Part shown: piece by piece, positions 26,592 through 35,238 of the stretch
How positions within the stretch are numbered: position 1 is the first letter of the stretch
How the letters are laid out: the number at the start of each line of letters is the position of its first letter
From: Bradyrhizobium sp. KBS0727
GTDB lineage: Bacteria > Pseudomonadota > Alphaproteobacteria > Rhizobiales > Xanthobacteraceae
NCBI RefSeq assembly: GCF_005937885.2
Contig: NZ_CP042176.1
Coordinates: 1,173,501 to 1,237,500 of the forward strand
Reading direction: 5' to 3'
Length of the DNA: 64,000 nt
Notes under the pieces: generated by a model
Told to the model about the DNA's origin: nothing
The model's database searches: none
What the model saw: only the letters and a program-made list of their open reading frames with translations
Made by a program: the position numbers and the translations under genes

Positions 26592-27260
26592 ATGGCTTTG
26601 AGATTCCCGGACGCTCGAGACTGCCGGATTGCGATAACAGCCGCTGTTTTGACAGCCGTGCCGCTCATGGCTTTTGCCCAGAGCGACACGCCCCGCGATC
26701 CCCGGGTCATTCCCCCGCCGAAGAGCCAGAAGAAGCTGCCGGAAGCACCGAGCAAGCTGCCCAAGGTCGGCGCAGATCGCACCCGCGGACTGGATTTCCT
26801 GTTCGGCGCGCTAAAGGCCGCGCCCGATGAAGCCAGCGCCAAGCATGTCGAAGCGCGGATCTGGGCGATGTGGATGCAGACCCCGAGCGACACTGCGGCG
26901 CTGTTGATGCTGCGCGCCAAGGCGGCGATGGACGCGCAGCAGATGGATGTTGCGCTCAAACTGCTCGATGCCGTGGTCAAGCTGCGGCCCGATTATGTCG
27001 AGGCCTGGAATCGGCGCGCGACGCTGTTTTATCTGAAGAACGACTATGCGCATTCGCTCGAGGACATCCGCGAGGTGCTGATCCGCGAGCCCCGCCATTT
27101 CGGCGCGCTGGCCGGCCTCGGCATGATCATGCAGGACATCGGCGACGAGAAGCGCGCGCTCGACGCGTTCCGCAAGGCGCTCGCCGTCAACCCGCACCTC
27201 GAAAAGGTGCCGGAGCTGGTCAAGACGCTGACCGAAAAGGTCGAAGGCCGCGATATCTGA
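26592..27260 (+). CDS. tetratricopeptide-repeat protein, probably exported
   Basis: A 222-residue protein. The N-terminus has a signal-like segment (IAITAAVLTAVPLMAFAQ) ending near residue 30, followed by a Pro/Lys-rich linker. From about residue 95 there are three TPR-like helix pairs (ALKLLDAVVKLRPDYVEAWN, HSLEDIREVLIREPRHFGAL, RALDAFRKALAVNPHLEKVP). It is likely a periplasmic protein-interaction scaffold. Similar proteins occur widely in Bradyrhizobium without known function. Confidence 0.75.
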   Translation: MALRFPDARDCRIAITAAVLTAVPLMAFAQSDTPRDPRVIPPPKSQKKLPEAPSKLPKVGADRTRGLDFLFGALKAAPDEASAKHVEARIWAMWMQTPSDTAALLMLRAKAAMDAQQMDVALKLLDAVVKLRPDYVEAWNRRATLFYLKNDYAHSLEDIREVLIREPRHFGALAGLGMIMQDIGDEKRALDAFRKALAVNPHLEKVPELVKTLTEKVEGRDI

Positions 27261-27403
27261 TTTGTCCTTTGGAAGCGGACGTCGACGCCAAGCTTGCGCG
27301 CTCGACGATTCGCGTATGCCCGCCCGAGCCTCCCGAACCGCGGGATGCAGACAAGGACGATTAGAGCGTTTTCGAAGCTAACTGGGTATTCTGTTTCGAA
27401 ATT

Positions 27404-27583
27404 CTAGTGCACGGCGCTGCTGCCGCGGGCCATGCCGTCGAGTCCGACCGCTGCGTAGAACTCCGCCAGTTCCGCCTCGAGCCGCTCGTTGACCAGCAAC
27501 AGGGCCTTCAGCGCACCGCGAATGTCGCCGTTGCAGTTTGCCACGATCTGATCGATGGCCGCTTCGCTTGCATTGGAAATCAT
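27404..27583 (-). CDS. small hypothetical protein
   Basis: A 59-residue acidic, helical protein (MISNASEAAIDQIVANCNGD, then IRGALKALLLVNERLEAELA). The ATG at 27583 is preceded by CGGAGAA; an in-frame extension upstream lacks this. No family with known function is recognised, though short proteins of this form (one Cys in NCNGD, then ALKALL...ELE) are frequent in rhizobia. It is divergent from the alpha/beta hydrolase. Confidence 0.6.
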   Translation of the reverse strand: MISNASEAAIDQIVANCNGDIRGALKALLLVNERLEAELAEFYAAVGLDGMARGSSAVH

Positions 27584-27749
27584 GGCTAGTTCTCCGATTG
27601 TACTCTGGAACAAACTTGTGGCCACCGCCGCTGTTCCTGTGGATGTCGGGTACAGTCTCGGGCGTCGGCCACCCCCATCAGGCACGCCGACACATGGCGA
27701 AAGTGTCAACGCATTCGTATAAAGTGGCGATGACGGTCGGATGACCCCG

Positions 27750-27779
27750 TTATCCACAGGGGGTGCATTCTGTGGATAA
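27750..27779. promoter_or_regulatory. two perfect inverted DnaA boxes
   Basis: TTATCCACA (27750-27758) and TGTGGATAA (27771-27779) both match the DnaA-box consensus exactly, in opposite orientation, 12 bases apart. They lie immediately upstream of the hydrolase start codon and in the leader of the divergent small gene. Confidence 0.65.
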
Positions 27780-27781
27780 CC

Positions 27782-28816
27782 GTGCCGAAACCCCGCGCAG
27801 GCCCCGGCCGTAGCTCATTGGTGCGAAAAATCATTCAGGCATTTTCCATGGTGGCGGTGACGGTCGTGGCCGCGCTGGCGGTTCTGGCGCTGGTCACGCA
27901 GGCCGGCGTTATGTTGGTGCAGCGGGCCCATCCTGCGTCAGGCGTTATGGTTGGGGTGGCCGGGGCCAGCCTTCACATCGTCGAACTCGGCCCGCGCGAT
28001 GCCGCCGGTCCGCCGATCGTGCTGCTGCACGGCGCCAGCTCCAATCTCGAAGCGATGCGGCGGCCGCTCGGCGAGCACTTGGCGAAAAATCACCGCGTGA
28101 TCCTGATCGACCGCCCCGGGCACGGCTGGAGCACGCGCGCGCGCCTGGACGACACGACGCCCGAAATCCAGGGCCGGATGATCGACGAGGCACTGGCCAG
28201 GCTCGGCATCGGCAAGGCGATCCTGGTGGTGCATTCCTGGGCCGGTGCGCTCGGCGCGCGGATGGCGCTGGATTATCCGGAGCGCGTCGCGGGTCTCGTG
28301 ATGCTGGCGCCGGTGGCCTATCCATGGCCGGGCGGCGTCGGGCGCTACAACAAGATCGTGGCCTTGCCGGTGATCGGCCCGCTTTTGGCCTACACGATCA
28401 CGCTGCCGCTCGGCGCCGTTCTGGCCGAGCCCGGCGCGCGCGGCGTGTTCTTTCCGCAGGCGATGCCAGACCGATATATCAGCGATACCGCGACGATGTT
28501 GCTGGTGCGGCCGCGCGAATTCCTCGCCAATGCGCACGACCTGGCGGCGCTGAAGGCGGCCGTCGCCGAGCAGGCGCAGCGCTATGCCGAGATCAAGGCG
28601 CCGGTCACGATCATTTCGGGCGACGGCTCGGACAAGACGGTGTCGACCCATATCCACTCGCAGCCGCTGGCCGCCACCGCGCCCAATGCCAAACTGATCG
28701 TGCTGCCCGGCGTTGGCCACATGGTGCAGAACGCGGCGCCCGATCGCGTGATGGCCGAGATCGAGGCGATGATCGGTAGAACCATGCCGCGCGCGGGGGC
28801 GACGGCAGCGAACTGA
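27782..28816 (+). CDS. membrane-anchored alpha/beta hydrolase
   Basis: Up to 344 residues (GTG at 27782; a GTG at 27821 would remove 13 residues). One hydrophobic segment (VAVTVVAALAVLALVTQAGV) anchors it near the N-terminus. IVLLHGASSNLEAM is the oxyanion region. The nucleophile elbow reads VVHSWAGA, so the first Gly of G-x-S-x-G is Val. A late acidic site is SGDGSDK and the His is in GVGHMVQN. The substrate is unknown. The upstream DnaA boxes abut the start. Confidence 0.8.
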   Translation: MPKPRAGPGRSSLVRKIIQAFSMVAVTVVAALAVLALVTQAGVMLVQRAHPASGVMVGVAGASLHIVELGPRDAAGPPIVLLHGASSNLEAMRRPLGEHLAKNHRVILIDRPGHGWSTRARLDDTTPEIQGRMIDEALARLGIGKAILVVHSWAGALGARMALDYPERVAGLVMLAPVAYPWPGGVGRYNKIVALPVIGPLLAYTITLPLGAVLAEPGARGVFFPQAMPDRYISDTATMLLVRPREFLANAHDLAALKAAVAEQAQRYAEIKAPVTIISGDGSDKTVSTHIHSQPLAATAPNAKLIVLPGVGHMVQNAAPDRVMAEIEAMIGRTMPRAGATAAN

Positions 28817-28989
28817 GTGAGCGCCGCCGGCGGACGGAATCTGATCGCGCCGGCTTCCATCTTGCCGGGATCGGCGTAGCCTATCCATTGCACTACGGCG
28901 ACTGTTGCGGGATTCCGCTGCTCGTCCCGCCAGGATGCGCGTGAGTGAGAGTTGCGATCTCAGGGCAGCCGACCGTGAGGGAGAGCGCC

Positions 28990-29283
28990 ATGTACGCTGC
29001 CATACGTCAAGGCAAGGCAAAGGCCGGCAAGGTCGAAGAGCTGACGCGCCGGATCAAGGAGGGTGCTATTCCCGTGATCAGCGGGGTCGAAGGCTTCATG
29101 GGCTATTACGTGGTCTATACGCCCGACGACACCGTGATCGCGATCAGCCTGTTCAACAATTTTGCGGGCGCCGAGGAATCCAACAAGCGCGCGCTGGCCT
29201 GGATCGAGCATGATCTTGAGCAGCTGCTCACTGGGCCGGCGACGGCGGTGGCCGGGCCGGTGATCGTGCATACGCTGGCGTAG
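28990..29283 (+). CDS. ABM-like dimeric alpha/beta-barrel protein
   Basis: A 97-residue protein (MYAAIRQGKAKAGKVEELTR) with the length and pattern of antibiotic-biosynthesis-monooxygenase-like proteins: beta-alpha-beta with VISGVEGFMGYYVVYTPDD and a final VAGPVIVHTLA strand. GGAG precedes the ATG at 28990. Members range from heme-degrading monooxygenases to proteins without known activity; nothing here decides which. Confidence 0.65.
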   Translation: MYAAIRQGKAKAGKVEELTRRIKEGAIPVISGVEGFMGYYVVYTPDDTVIAISLFNNFAGAEESNKRALAWIEHDLEQLLTGPATAVAGPVIVHTLA

Positions 29284-29341
29284 AGGCGCAGAGACCAGGT
29301 CAGCGGCGATTCCGCATCGCTAGCGGAATCGCCGGGCAGCC

Positions 29342-29749
29342 TTACTTGGACTTGGTCTTACCGTCCTTGTCGTATTGCGAGACGTAAGCCCAGAGATTGT
29401 TGATCTCGGTCTCGTTCTTGATGCCGGCGAAGGCCATCTTGGTACCGGGAATCTTGGCCTTCGGGTCCTTGATGTACTCCTTGAACTGGGCCTCGTTCCA
29501 GGTGATGCCGGAGTTCTTGTTGGCGTCCGAATAGGAATAGCCTTCCGCGGTGCCGGACTTGCGGCCGTCGAGCCCATTCAGTTCGGGGCCGACCTTGTTC
29601 TTGGCGCCGTCGCCGATGGCGTGGCAGGCCAGGCACTTGTTGAACGAGGCCTTGCCGGCCGCGAGGTCGGCGTCCTGCGCCAGCGCGCTCGACGCCGCGG
29701 CGGTCATGGAGGTTAGGGCAATCAGCGCGCTCAAGGTCAGTTTGATCAT
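29342..29749 (-). CDS. class I cytochrome c (c2-like)
   Basis: A 135-residue periplasmic electron carrier. The signal peptide ends after SSALA near residue 24. The heme site is CLACH (39-43) and the sixth ligand is likely the Met in PGTKMAFAG. The insert-bearing size and NNLWAYVSQYD end resemble soluble cytochrome c2/c550 types. The ATG at 29749 starts the signal peptide. It is divergent from glcD; the 11-bp inverted repeat at 29824-29851 lies between them. Confidence 0.9.
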   Translation of the reverse strand: MIKLTLSALIALTSMTAAASSALAQDADLAAGKASFNKCLACHAIGDGAKNKVGPELNGLDGRKSGTAEGYSYSDANKNSGITWNEAQFKEYIKDPKAKIPGTKMAFAGIKNETEINNLWAYVSQYDKDGKTKSK

Positions 29750-29823
29750 GGGGTGCTCTTCGTCTTCGGTGGGATGACTGTAGCTGCGATTTGCTTGTGG
29801 CATGGCCGGCTTCGACAGGACAA

Positions 29824-29851
29824 GTCATGAAACCTTGACAGGTTTCATGAC
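29824..29851. promoter_or_regulatory. perfect 11-bp inverted repeat between cytochrome c and glcD
   Basis: GTCATGAAACC and GGTTTCATGAC flank the six bases TTGACA. The dyad lies 75 bases upstream of the cytochrome start and 160 upstream of glcD. It could be an operator for either gene; there is no T-run to suggest a terminator. Confidence 0.45.
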
Positions 29852-30012
29852 GGTGGACTTGCCCCAGAGAGAACTCATCGTCGCGACGGAGGCAATCCGA
29901 CCTTGGTGGCCTACCCAAGCCTGCTCAGACGTGCTTGATTTAGCATCATAAATCGATAATCCGTGGGCTTGGAATCCAACGGCTTGGAATCGAGCGACCT
30001 GGAGGAATACGC

Positions 30013-31506
30013 GTGGCCATCATGATGCCGGCTTCCGATCAGGCGGTTCTGGATCGGCGCGACGCCATCGTCGCCGCCTTGCGTGCGATCGTGCCGGGCG
30101 AGGGCGTGATCGATACGCCTGCCGAAATGCTCCCCTACGAGTCCGACGGGCTGATGGCGTACCGCCAGCCGCCGATGGTCGTGGTGCTGCCCGACACCAC
30201 CGAACAGGTCTCGAAAGTCCTGAAATACTGCTCCGAACAGGGCATCAAGGTGGTGCCGCGCGGCTCCGGCACGTCGCTGTCCGGCGGCGCGCTGCCGCTG
30301 GCCGACGGCGTGCTGCTGGGCCTGGGCAAGTTCAAGCGCATCCGCGAGATCGATTTCGACAACCGCGTCGTGGTCACCGAGCCCGGCGTCACCAATCTCG
30401 CCATCAGCCAGGCGGTGGCGCATGCCGGCTTCTACTATGCGCCGGATCCGTCGTCGCAGATCGCCTGCTCGATCGGCGGCAACGTCGCGGAAAACTCCGG
30501 CGGGGTGCATTGCCTGAAATACGGCATGACCACCAACAACGTGCTCGGTTGCGAAATCGTGCTGATGTCGGGCGAAATCCTGAAAATCGGCGGCAAGTCG
30601 GCGGAAAATGCCGGCTATGACTTGATGGGGATTATCACCGGCTCCGAAGGCCTGCTCGGCGTCATCACCGAGATCACGGTGCGGATCCTGCAAAAGCCCG
30701 AGACCGCCCGCGCGCTGATGGTCGGTTTCGCCGAGGTCGAGGCCGCCGGCGAATGCGTGGCCCGCATCATCGGCGCCGGCATCATTCCGGGCGGCATGGA
30801 GATGATGGACAAGCCCGCGATCCACGCCGCCGAAGCCTTCGTCCACGCCGGCTACCCGCTCGATGTCGAGGCGCTCCTGATCATCGAGCTCGATGGGCCG
30901 AGCGTCGAAGTCGACGAACTGATCCGCCGCGTCGAGGCGATCGCGCAGGGCTGCGGCTCGACCACCTGCCAGATTTCCACGTCCGAGACCGAGCGCAACC
31001 TGTTCTGGGCCGGCCGCAAGGCGGCGTTTCCGGCGGTGGGCCGGATTTCGCCGGACTATCTCTGCATGGACGGCACCATTCCGCGCGGCGCGCTGCCCAA
31101 GGCGCTGGCGCGTATTCGCGAGCTGTCGGAAAAATACGGTCTCGGCGTCGCCAACGTGTTTCACGCCGGCGACGGCAATCTGCACCCGCTGATCCTGTAC
31201 GACGCCAACAGGCCCGGCGAGATGGAGAAGGCGGAAGCTTTCGGCGCCGACATTCTGCGCTGCTGCGTCGAACTCGGCGGCGTGCTCACCGGCGAACATG
31301 GCGTCGGCATCGAGAAGCGCGACCTGATGCCGGAAATGTTCACCGAGATCGATCTCAACCAGCAGCAGCGGCTGAAATGCGCGTTCGACGCCGACGGCCT
31401 GCTCAATCCCGGCAAGGTGTTTCCGACGCTGCACCGTTGCGCCGAGCTCGGCCGCGTCCATGTGCACGGCGGCAAGCTGGCGTTTCCCGAACTTCCGCGG
31501 TTTTGA
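30013..31506 (+). CDS. glcD: glycolate oxidase FAD-binding subunit GlcD
   Basis: A 497-residue FAD-linked oxidase. The PCMH-type FAD domain includes PRGSGTSLSGGALP, PDPSSQIACSIGGNVAENSG and GSEGLLGVITEITV; the C-terminal cap includes NVFHAGDGNLHPLI and TGEHGVGIEKRDLM. With GlcE and GlcF it oxidises glycolate to glyoxylate and passes electrons to the respiratory chain. The GTG at 30013 has GGAGG at proper spacing. It is the first gene of glcDEF, separated from glcE by a repeat. Confidence 0.95.
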   Translation: MAIMMPASDQAVLDRRDAIVAALRAIVPGEGVIDTPAEMLPYESDGLMAYRQPPMVVVLPDTTEQVSKVLKYCSEQGIKVVPRGSGTSLSGGALPLADGVLLGLGKFKRIREIDFDNRVVVTEPGVTNLAISQAVAHAGFYYAPDPSSQIACSIGGNVAENSGGVHCLKYGMTTNNVLGCEIVLMSGEILKIGGKSAENAGYDLMGIITGSEGLLGVITEITVRILQKPETARALMVGFAEVEAAGECVARIIGAGIIPGGMEMMDKPAIHAAEAFVHAGYPLDVEALLIIELDGPSVEVDELIRRVEAIAQGCGSTTCQISTSETERNLFWAGRKAAFPAVGRISPDYLCMDGTIPRGALPKALARIRELSEKYGLGVANVFHAGDGNLHPLILYDANRPGEMEKAEAFGADILRCCVELGGVLTGEHGVGIEKRDLMPEMFTEIDLNQQQRLKCAFDADGLLNPGKVFPTLHRCAELGRVHVHGGKLAFPELPRF

Positions 31507-31532
31507 TCGTGTGCGTCATCCATTTTCCAGTC

Positions 31533-31649
31533 GTCATACCCCGCGCAGGCGGGGTATCCAGTATTCCGCGCTGCCGATTTTTCTCATCGACAGCAGCGAA
31601 TACTGGATCGCCCGCTCCAGTGCGCGATGCGCACAAGGCGGACGATGAC
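31533..31649. repeat. palindromic intergenic element (GTCAT...ATGAC)
   Basis: It opens with GTCATACCCCGCGCAGGCGG and ends with GGCGGACGATGAC; inner arms TCCAGTATTC and GAATACTGGA pair. It is inserted between glcD and glcE of the same operon. An upstream ATG for glcE (31645) falls inside it, which speaks against that start. Confidence 0.6.
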
Positions 31650-31671
31650 AGCAACGAGCAGATGTAATCGC

Positions 31672-32910
31672 GTGGACACTCTCAAGGTACGTGACGCCAA
31701 AGACGTCGAACAGGTGGTGCGGGCGGCGATCGCCAGCGAGCAGCCGCTCGAGATCACCGGTCATGGCACCCGGCGCCAGATCGGCCAGCCGATGGCGACC
31801 AATGCGCTGCTCGACCTGTCCGCGCTGAATGCGGTCTCCGCCTACGAGCCGAACGAACTGATCATCACGGTGCAGGCCGGCGCCCCGCTCGCCGACGTGC
31901 AGTCGCTGATCGATTCCAAGAACCAGCAATTCGCGTTCGAGCCGATCGACACCTCGCTGCTGCTCGGCATGTCCGGCAACGGCACCATCGGCGGCATGAT
32001 CGGCGCGGGCCTCGCCGGTCCCCGCCGCATCAAGGCCGGCGGCGCCCGCGATCACCTCCTGGGCGCGCATGCGGTGTCCGGCTTCGGCGACAGCTTCAAG
32101 ACCGGGGGCAGGGTGGTGAAGAACGTCACCGGCTACGATCTCTGCAAATTGCTGACGGGGTCGTGGGGCACGCTGGCGGTGATGACCGAAGTGACGTTGA
32201 AAGTGATGCCGAAGCCCGAAAGCGAGCGGACGCTGATGCTGCGCGCGCTCGACGACCTGACCGCGAACCGGGCGATGACGGCGGCGCTCGGCTCGCCCTT
32301 CGACGTCTCGGGCGCGGCGCATCTGCCGAATTCGGTGTTCCGGCCGGCCGAAGGCATGCTGGCGGAGCTGGGGTCTCAGGGCCAGGCGGTCACGCTGATC
32401 CGGCTGGAAGGCATTGCGGCCTCGGTCGCGGATCGCGCCGGTTCACTGTCCAAAGCACTCGCGCCGTTTGGGGCGGTGGAGATTTTGCAGGATGCGGCCT
32501 CCGTCGCGGCCTGGCGTGCGATCCGCGATATCGAGCCGTTCGCGGCGCGCGGCTCGCTCGGCGCCTGGCCGGTGTGGCGGATCGTCTGTCCGCCGGCCGC
32601 CGGCGGCGCCCTTGGCCAGGCGCTGGCGCGCGATAGCGGGGGCGACGTGATCTATGACTGGGGCGGCGGCCTGATCTGGGCGGCGTTGCCGCCCAGGCCG
32701 GACGCGCAGGCGGCGTTGGTGCGCCAGCGCGTCGAGGCCGCCGGCGGCCACGCCATGCTGGTCCGGGCCTCCGAACCGGTACGGCGCAACGTCGATGTGT
32801 TCCATCCGCAACCGGGCGGTCTCGCGTCGTTGAGCGAACGGGTGCGGCACAGCTTCGATCCCAAGACCATTCTCAACCGCGGCCGGCTGACGCGGGGATC
32901 TGCGACATGA
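31672..32910 (+). CDS. glcE: glycolate oxidase subunit GlcE
   Basis: A 412-residue FAD-binding subunit, shorter than GlcD and lacking its long C-terminal cap. FAD motifs include ITGHGTRRQIGQP, GTIGGMIGAGLAGPRRI and NVTGYDLCKLLTGSWGTLAV. The GTG at 31672 gives the expected N-terminus (DTLKVRDAKDVEQV). Its stop overlaps the glcF start by four bases, so translation is coupled. It pairs with GlcD in the glycolate oxidase complex. Confidence 0.93.
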   Translation: MDTLKVRDAKDVEQVVRAAIASEQPLEITGHGTRRQIGQPMATNALLDLSALNAVSAYEPNELIITVQAGAPLADVQSLIDSKNQQFAFEPIDTSLLLGMSGNGTIGGMIGAGLAGPRRIKAGGARDHLLGAHAVSGFGDSFKTGGRVVKNVTGYDLCKLLTGSWGTLAVMTEVTLKVMPKPESERTLMLRALDDLTANRAMTAALGSPFDVSGAAHLPNSVFRPAEGMLAELGSQGQAVTLIRLEGIAASVADRAGSLSKALAPFGAVEILQDAASVAAWRAIRDIEPFAARGSLGAWPVWRIVCPPAAGGALGQALARDSGGDVIYDWGGGLIWAALPPRPDAQAALVRQRVEAAGGHAMLVRASEPVRRNVDVFHPQPGGLASLSERVRHSFDPKTILNRGRLTRGSAT

Positions 32911-34232
32911 AAACCGAATTCTCACTCGCCCAACTCGCCGACCCCGATATCGCCGAAGCCGACAAGATCCTGCGCGCCTGCGTGCATTGCGGCTTCTGCA
33001 CCGCGACCTGTCCGACCTATGTGCTGCTCGGCGACGAACTCGATAGCCCGCGCGGCCGGATCTACCTGATCAAGGAGATGCTGGAGAAGGACAAGCCGCC
33101 GACGCCGGAAGTGGTCAAGCACATCGACCGCTGCCTTTCCTGCCTGGCTTGCATGACCACCTGTCCGTCGGGGGTGAACTACATGCACCTGGTCGACCAG
33201 GCGCGGGTCCGGATCGAGCGGGATTTCTCCAGGCCGCTGCCGGAGCGGATCCTGCGCGCGGTGCTGGCCTTCGTGCTGCCGCGGCCAAAGCTGTTTCGCG
33301 CCAGCATGATCCTGGCGCGGCTTGGCCGGCCGTTCGTCGCTCTGTTGCCGGCGCCGAAGCCTGCGGCGACCCCCTCGCTACTGCGGCGGATCAAGGCGAT
33401 GCTGGCGCTGGCGCCGAACCGTCTGCCGGCGCCGGGACCGTCAGGCGGAAGCGTTTTTCCGGCCATCGGCGACAAGCGGGGGCGGGTCGCGCTGCTGCAG
33501 GGTTGCGCCCAGCAGGTGCTGGCGCCGCGGATCAACCAGGCCGCCATCAACCTCTTGACGCGCCATGGCATCGAGGTCGTGCTGGTCAAGGACGAGCAAT
33601 GCTGCGGCGCGCTCACCCATCACCTCGGGCAGGACGGCGATGCGCTGGCGCGAGCCCGCGGCAACGTCAGCGTGTGGCGAAGGGAAGCGGAGCAAGGCGG
33701 CCTCGACGCTATCCTGGTGACCGCCTCCGGCTGCGGGACCGTCATCAAGGACTACGGTTTCATGCTGCGCGAGGACCGCGAATTCGCCGGCCCCGCCGCG
33801 CAAATATCCGCTCTCGCAAAGGATATCACCGAGTATCTCGGCGGCCTCGATCTCCATCCGTCGACACAGCGGGGCGACGTAACGATCGCCTATCACTCGG
33901 CTTGTTCGCTGCAGCACGGACAGAAAATCACGCAGCTTCCGAAAGATTTGCTTTCCAAGAATGGATTCGTGGTGAAAGATGTACCCGAGAGCCATTTGTG
34001 TTGCGGTTCGGCGGGGACCTACAACATTCTCCAGCCCGACATTGCGAGCAGGTTGCGCGATCGAAAGGTCGCCAATATTGCGACAGTCAAACCGGACATG
34101 ATCGCTGCGGGCAATATTGGGTGCATGGTTCAAATTGCCGGCGGTACGTCAGTTCCTGTGGTGCACACCATTGAGCTTCTCGATTGGGCGACAGGAGGTC
34201 CCAAACCTGAATTGAGAGAGACCCGGAATTGA
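32907..34232 (+). CDS. glcF: glycolate oxidase iron-sulfur subunit GlcF
   Basis: A 441-residue protein. The N-terminus has two 4Fe-4S sites, CVHCGFCTATCPTY and CLSCLACMTTCPSG. Two CCG domains follow (DEQCCGALTHHLG and SHLCCGSAGTYN). This is the electron-transfer subunit that links GlcDE to quinones at the membrane. It overlaps glcE by ATGA. The last 50 codons look more AT-rich than the rest but the family motifs are complete. Confidence 0.95.
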   Translation: MKTEFSLAQLADPDIAEADKILRACVHCGFCTATCPTYVLLGDELDSPRGRIYLIKEMLEKDKPPTPEVVKHIDRCLSCLACMTTCPSGVNYMHLVDQARVRIERDFSRPLPERILRAVLAFVLPRPKLFRASMILARLGRPFVALLPAPKPAATPSLLRRIKAMLALAPNRLPAPGPSGGSVFPAIGDKRGRVALLQGCAQQVLAPRINQAAINLLTRHGIEVVLVKDEQCCGALTHHLGQDGDALARARGNVSVWRREAEQGGLDAILVTASGCGTVIKDYGFMLREDREFAGPAAQISALAKDITEYLGGLDLHPSTQRGDVTIAYHSACSLQHGQKITQLPKDLLSKNGFVVKDVPESHLCCGSAGTYNILQPDIASRLRDRKVANIATVKPDMIAAGNIGCMVQIAGGTSVPVVHTIELLDWATGGPKPELRETRN

Positions 34233-34436
34233 ACTGATCGAGATCGAACTGATCGATCGGCCCCGACCGTGTCCGGAAAAAGCAGGCACCGGTTTTCCGA
34301 AACGATCATGCTTCTTGCTCAGACGATCTGGCTCAGACGATCCAACTCGCAACGATCCAACTTGATGGACTATTCGAAGCGCGCGACGACTGCACGACGA
34401 CAGGACTCATGGACCAGCGGCAACAGGAGGACCACG

Positions 34437-34841
34437 ATGGCAAAGGCGAAGAAGAGCAAGAAAAGCAAGAAGGCTAAAAAGGCCAAGAAGGCCGTAACGG
34501 CGAAGAAGAAATCTGCGAAGAAATCGTCGAAAAAGACCGCCAGGAAATCGGCGAAGAAGGCCAAAAAGGCTGCCAAGAAAACAGCCAAGAAGGCCGTGAA
34601 GAAATCCGCCAAGAAAGCGGCCAAGAAAGCAGCGCCGAAAAAGGCCGCCAAGAAGAGCCCGGCAAAGAAAAAGAAGGCGGCGGCCCCCAAGCCGGCGGCA
34701 GCCCCTAAGGCGGCTGCCCCAAAGCCAGTAGCAGCCCCGGCTCCGGCGCCCGCACCGGAGCCCGCGCCCGCTCCGAGCTGGGCTACCCCGGAACCGTCAA
34801 CCCCGTCATGGGGATCGTCCAACGGGGGCGACCAGCACTAG
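34437..34841 (+). CDS. histone H1-like Lys/Ala-rich protein
   Basis: A 134-residue protein. Residues 1-80 are almost only Lys, Ala, Ser and Thr in KKAKKA/AKKSAKK-type repeats, like the C-terminal tail of histone H1 and bacterial HctB-like proteins; DNA binding and charge neutralisation are likely. Residues 85-115 are Ala/Pro-rich (AAAPKPAAAPKAAAPKP). The end (SWATPEPSTPSWGSSNGGDQ) is acidic or neutral. GGAGG precedes the ATG at 34437. A strong terminator follows. Confidence 0.8.
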   Translation: MAKAKKSKKSKKAKKAKKAVTAKKKSAKKSSKKTARKSAKKAKKAAKKTAKKAVKKSAKKAAKKAAPKKAAKKSPAKKKKAAAPKPAAAPKAAAPKPVAAPAPAPAPEPAPAPSWATPEPSTPSWGSSNGGDQH

Positions 34842-35238
34842 AGCGCTGCCAGCGACACTCCGCTCGAAGGGCCGCAGCATCGCTGCGGCCCTTTTGGCTT
34901 GAGGGCTTTTCCCGGGCGTGACCCCGGATTTCTACGGGTGATTGATTCGCGGAAGTCGCTGTCCCACAGCCGTCGGCTCCGCTGTCTCTCCGGTTCAAAC
35001 GCATTTTTGAACCGCTGGAAAACGGCCGAAATTGTGCTCGGAATGCAACACCCGCCGACAACATTTCTTGAAACGGTCCAAACGCCTAAAAAGGCGGCAC
35101 ATGCTTGACTTTTTGGCTTCACGGTTCCGACGCCGCGTACCAGATTGCAATCACGTTAAGGAATTTGGTTGCAGTCGGTTATCGCATGCCCCGGGGGGCG
35201 CCGGAACGGGACTGTCTTAGAAGGTGATGGGGATCGTC
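34842..35238. other. 397-base intergenic region
   Basis: It contains the terminator at 34867-34895 and the leader and presumed promoter of the porin gene. No further gene is supported. A TTGACT at 35105-35110 is a possible -35 element, but no fitting -10 was seen. Confidence 0.4.
34867..34895 (+). terminator. intrinsic terminator after the H1-like gene
   Basis: AAGGGCCGCAGC and GCTGCGGCCCTT form a perfect 12-bp stem with a three-base loop, followed by TTTT. Confidence 0.85.

Noticed and set aside
27584..27781. Chromosomal replication origin at the DnaA boxes
   Set aside because: Only two boxes, no AT-rich unwinding region and no typical origin neighbours; kept as a regulatory or titration site only.
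29911..31467. 518-codon open frame antisense to glcD
   Set aside because: Lies opposite glcD, with shadow-type composition and no start signal.
34440..34680. Tandem DNA repeat in the Lys-rich gene
   Set aside because: The AAG/GCC-rich periodicity is explained by Lys/Ala codons of the H1-like protein.
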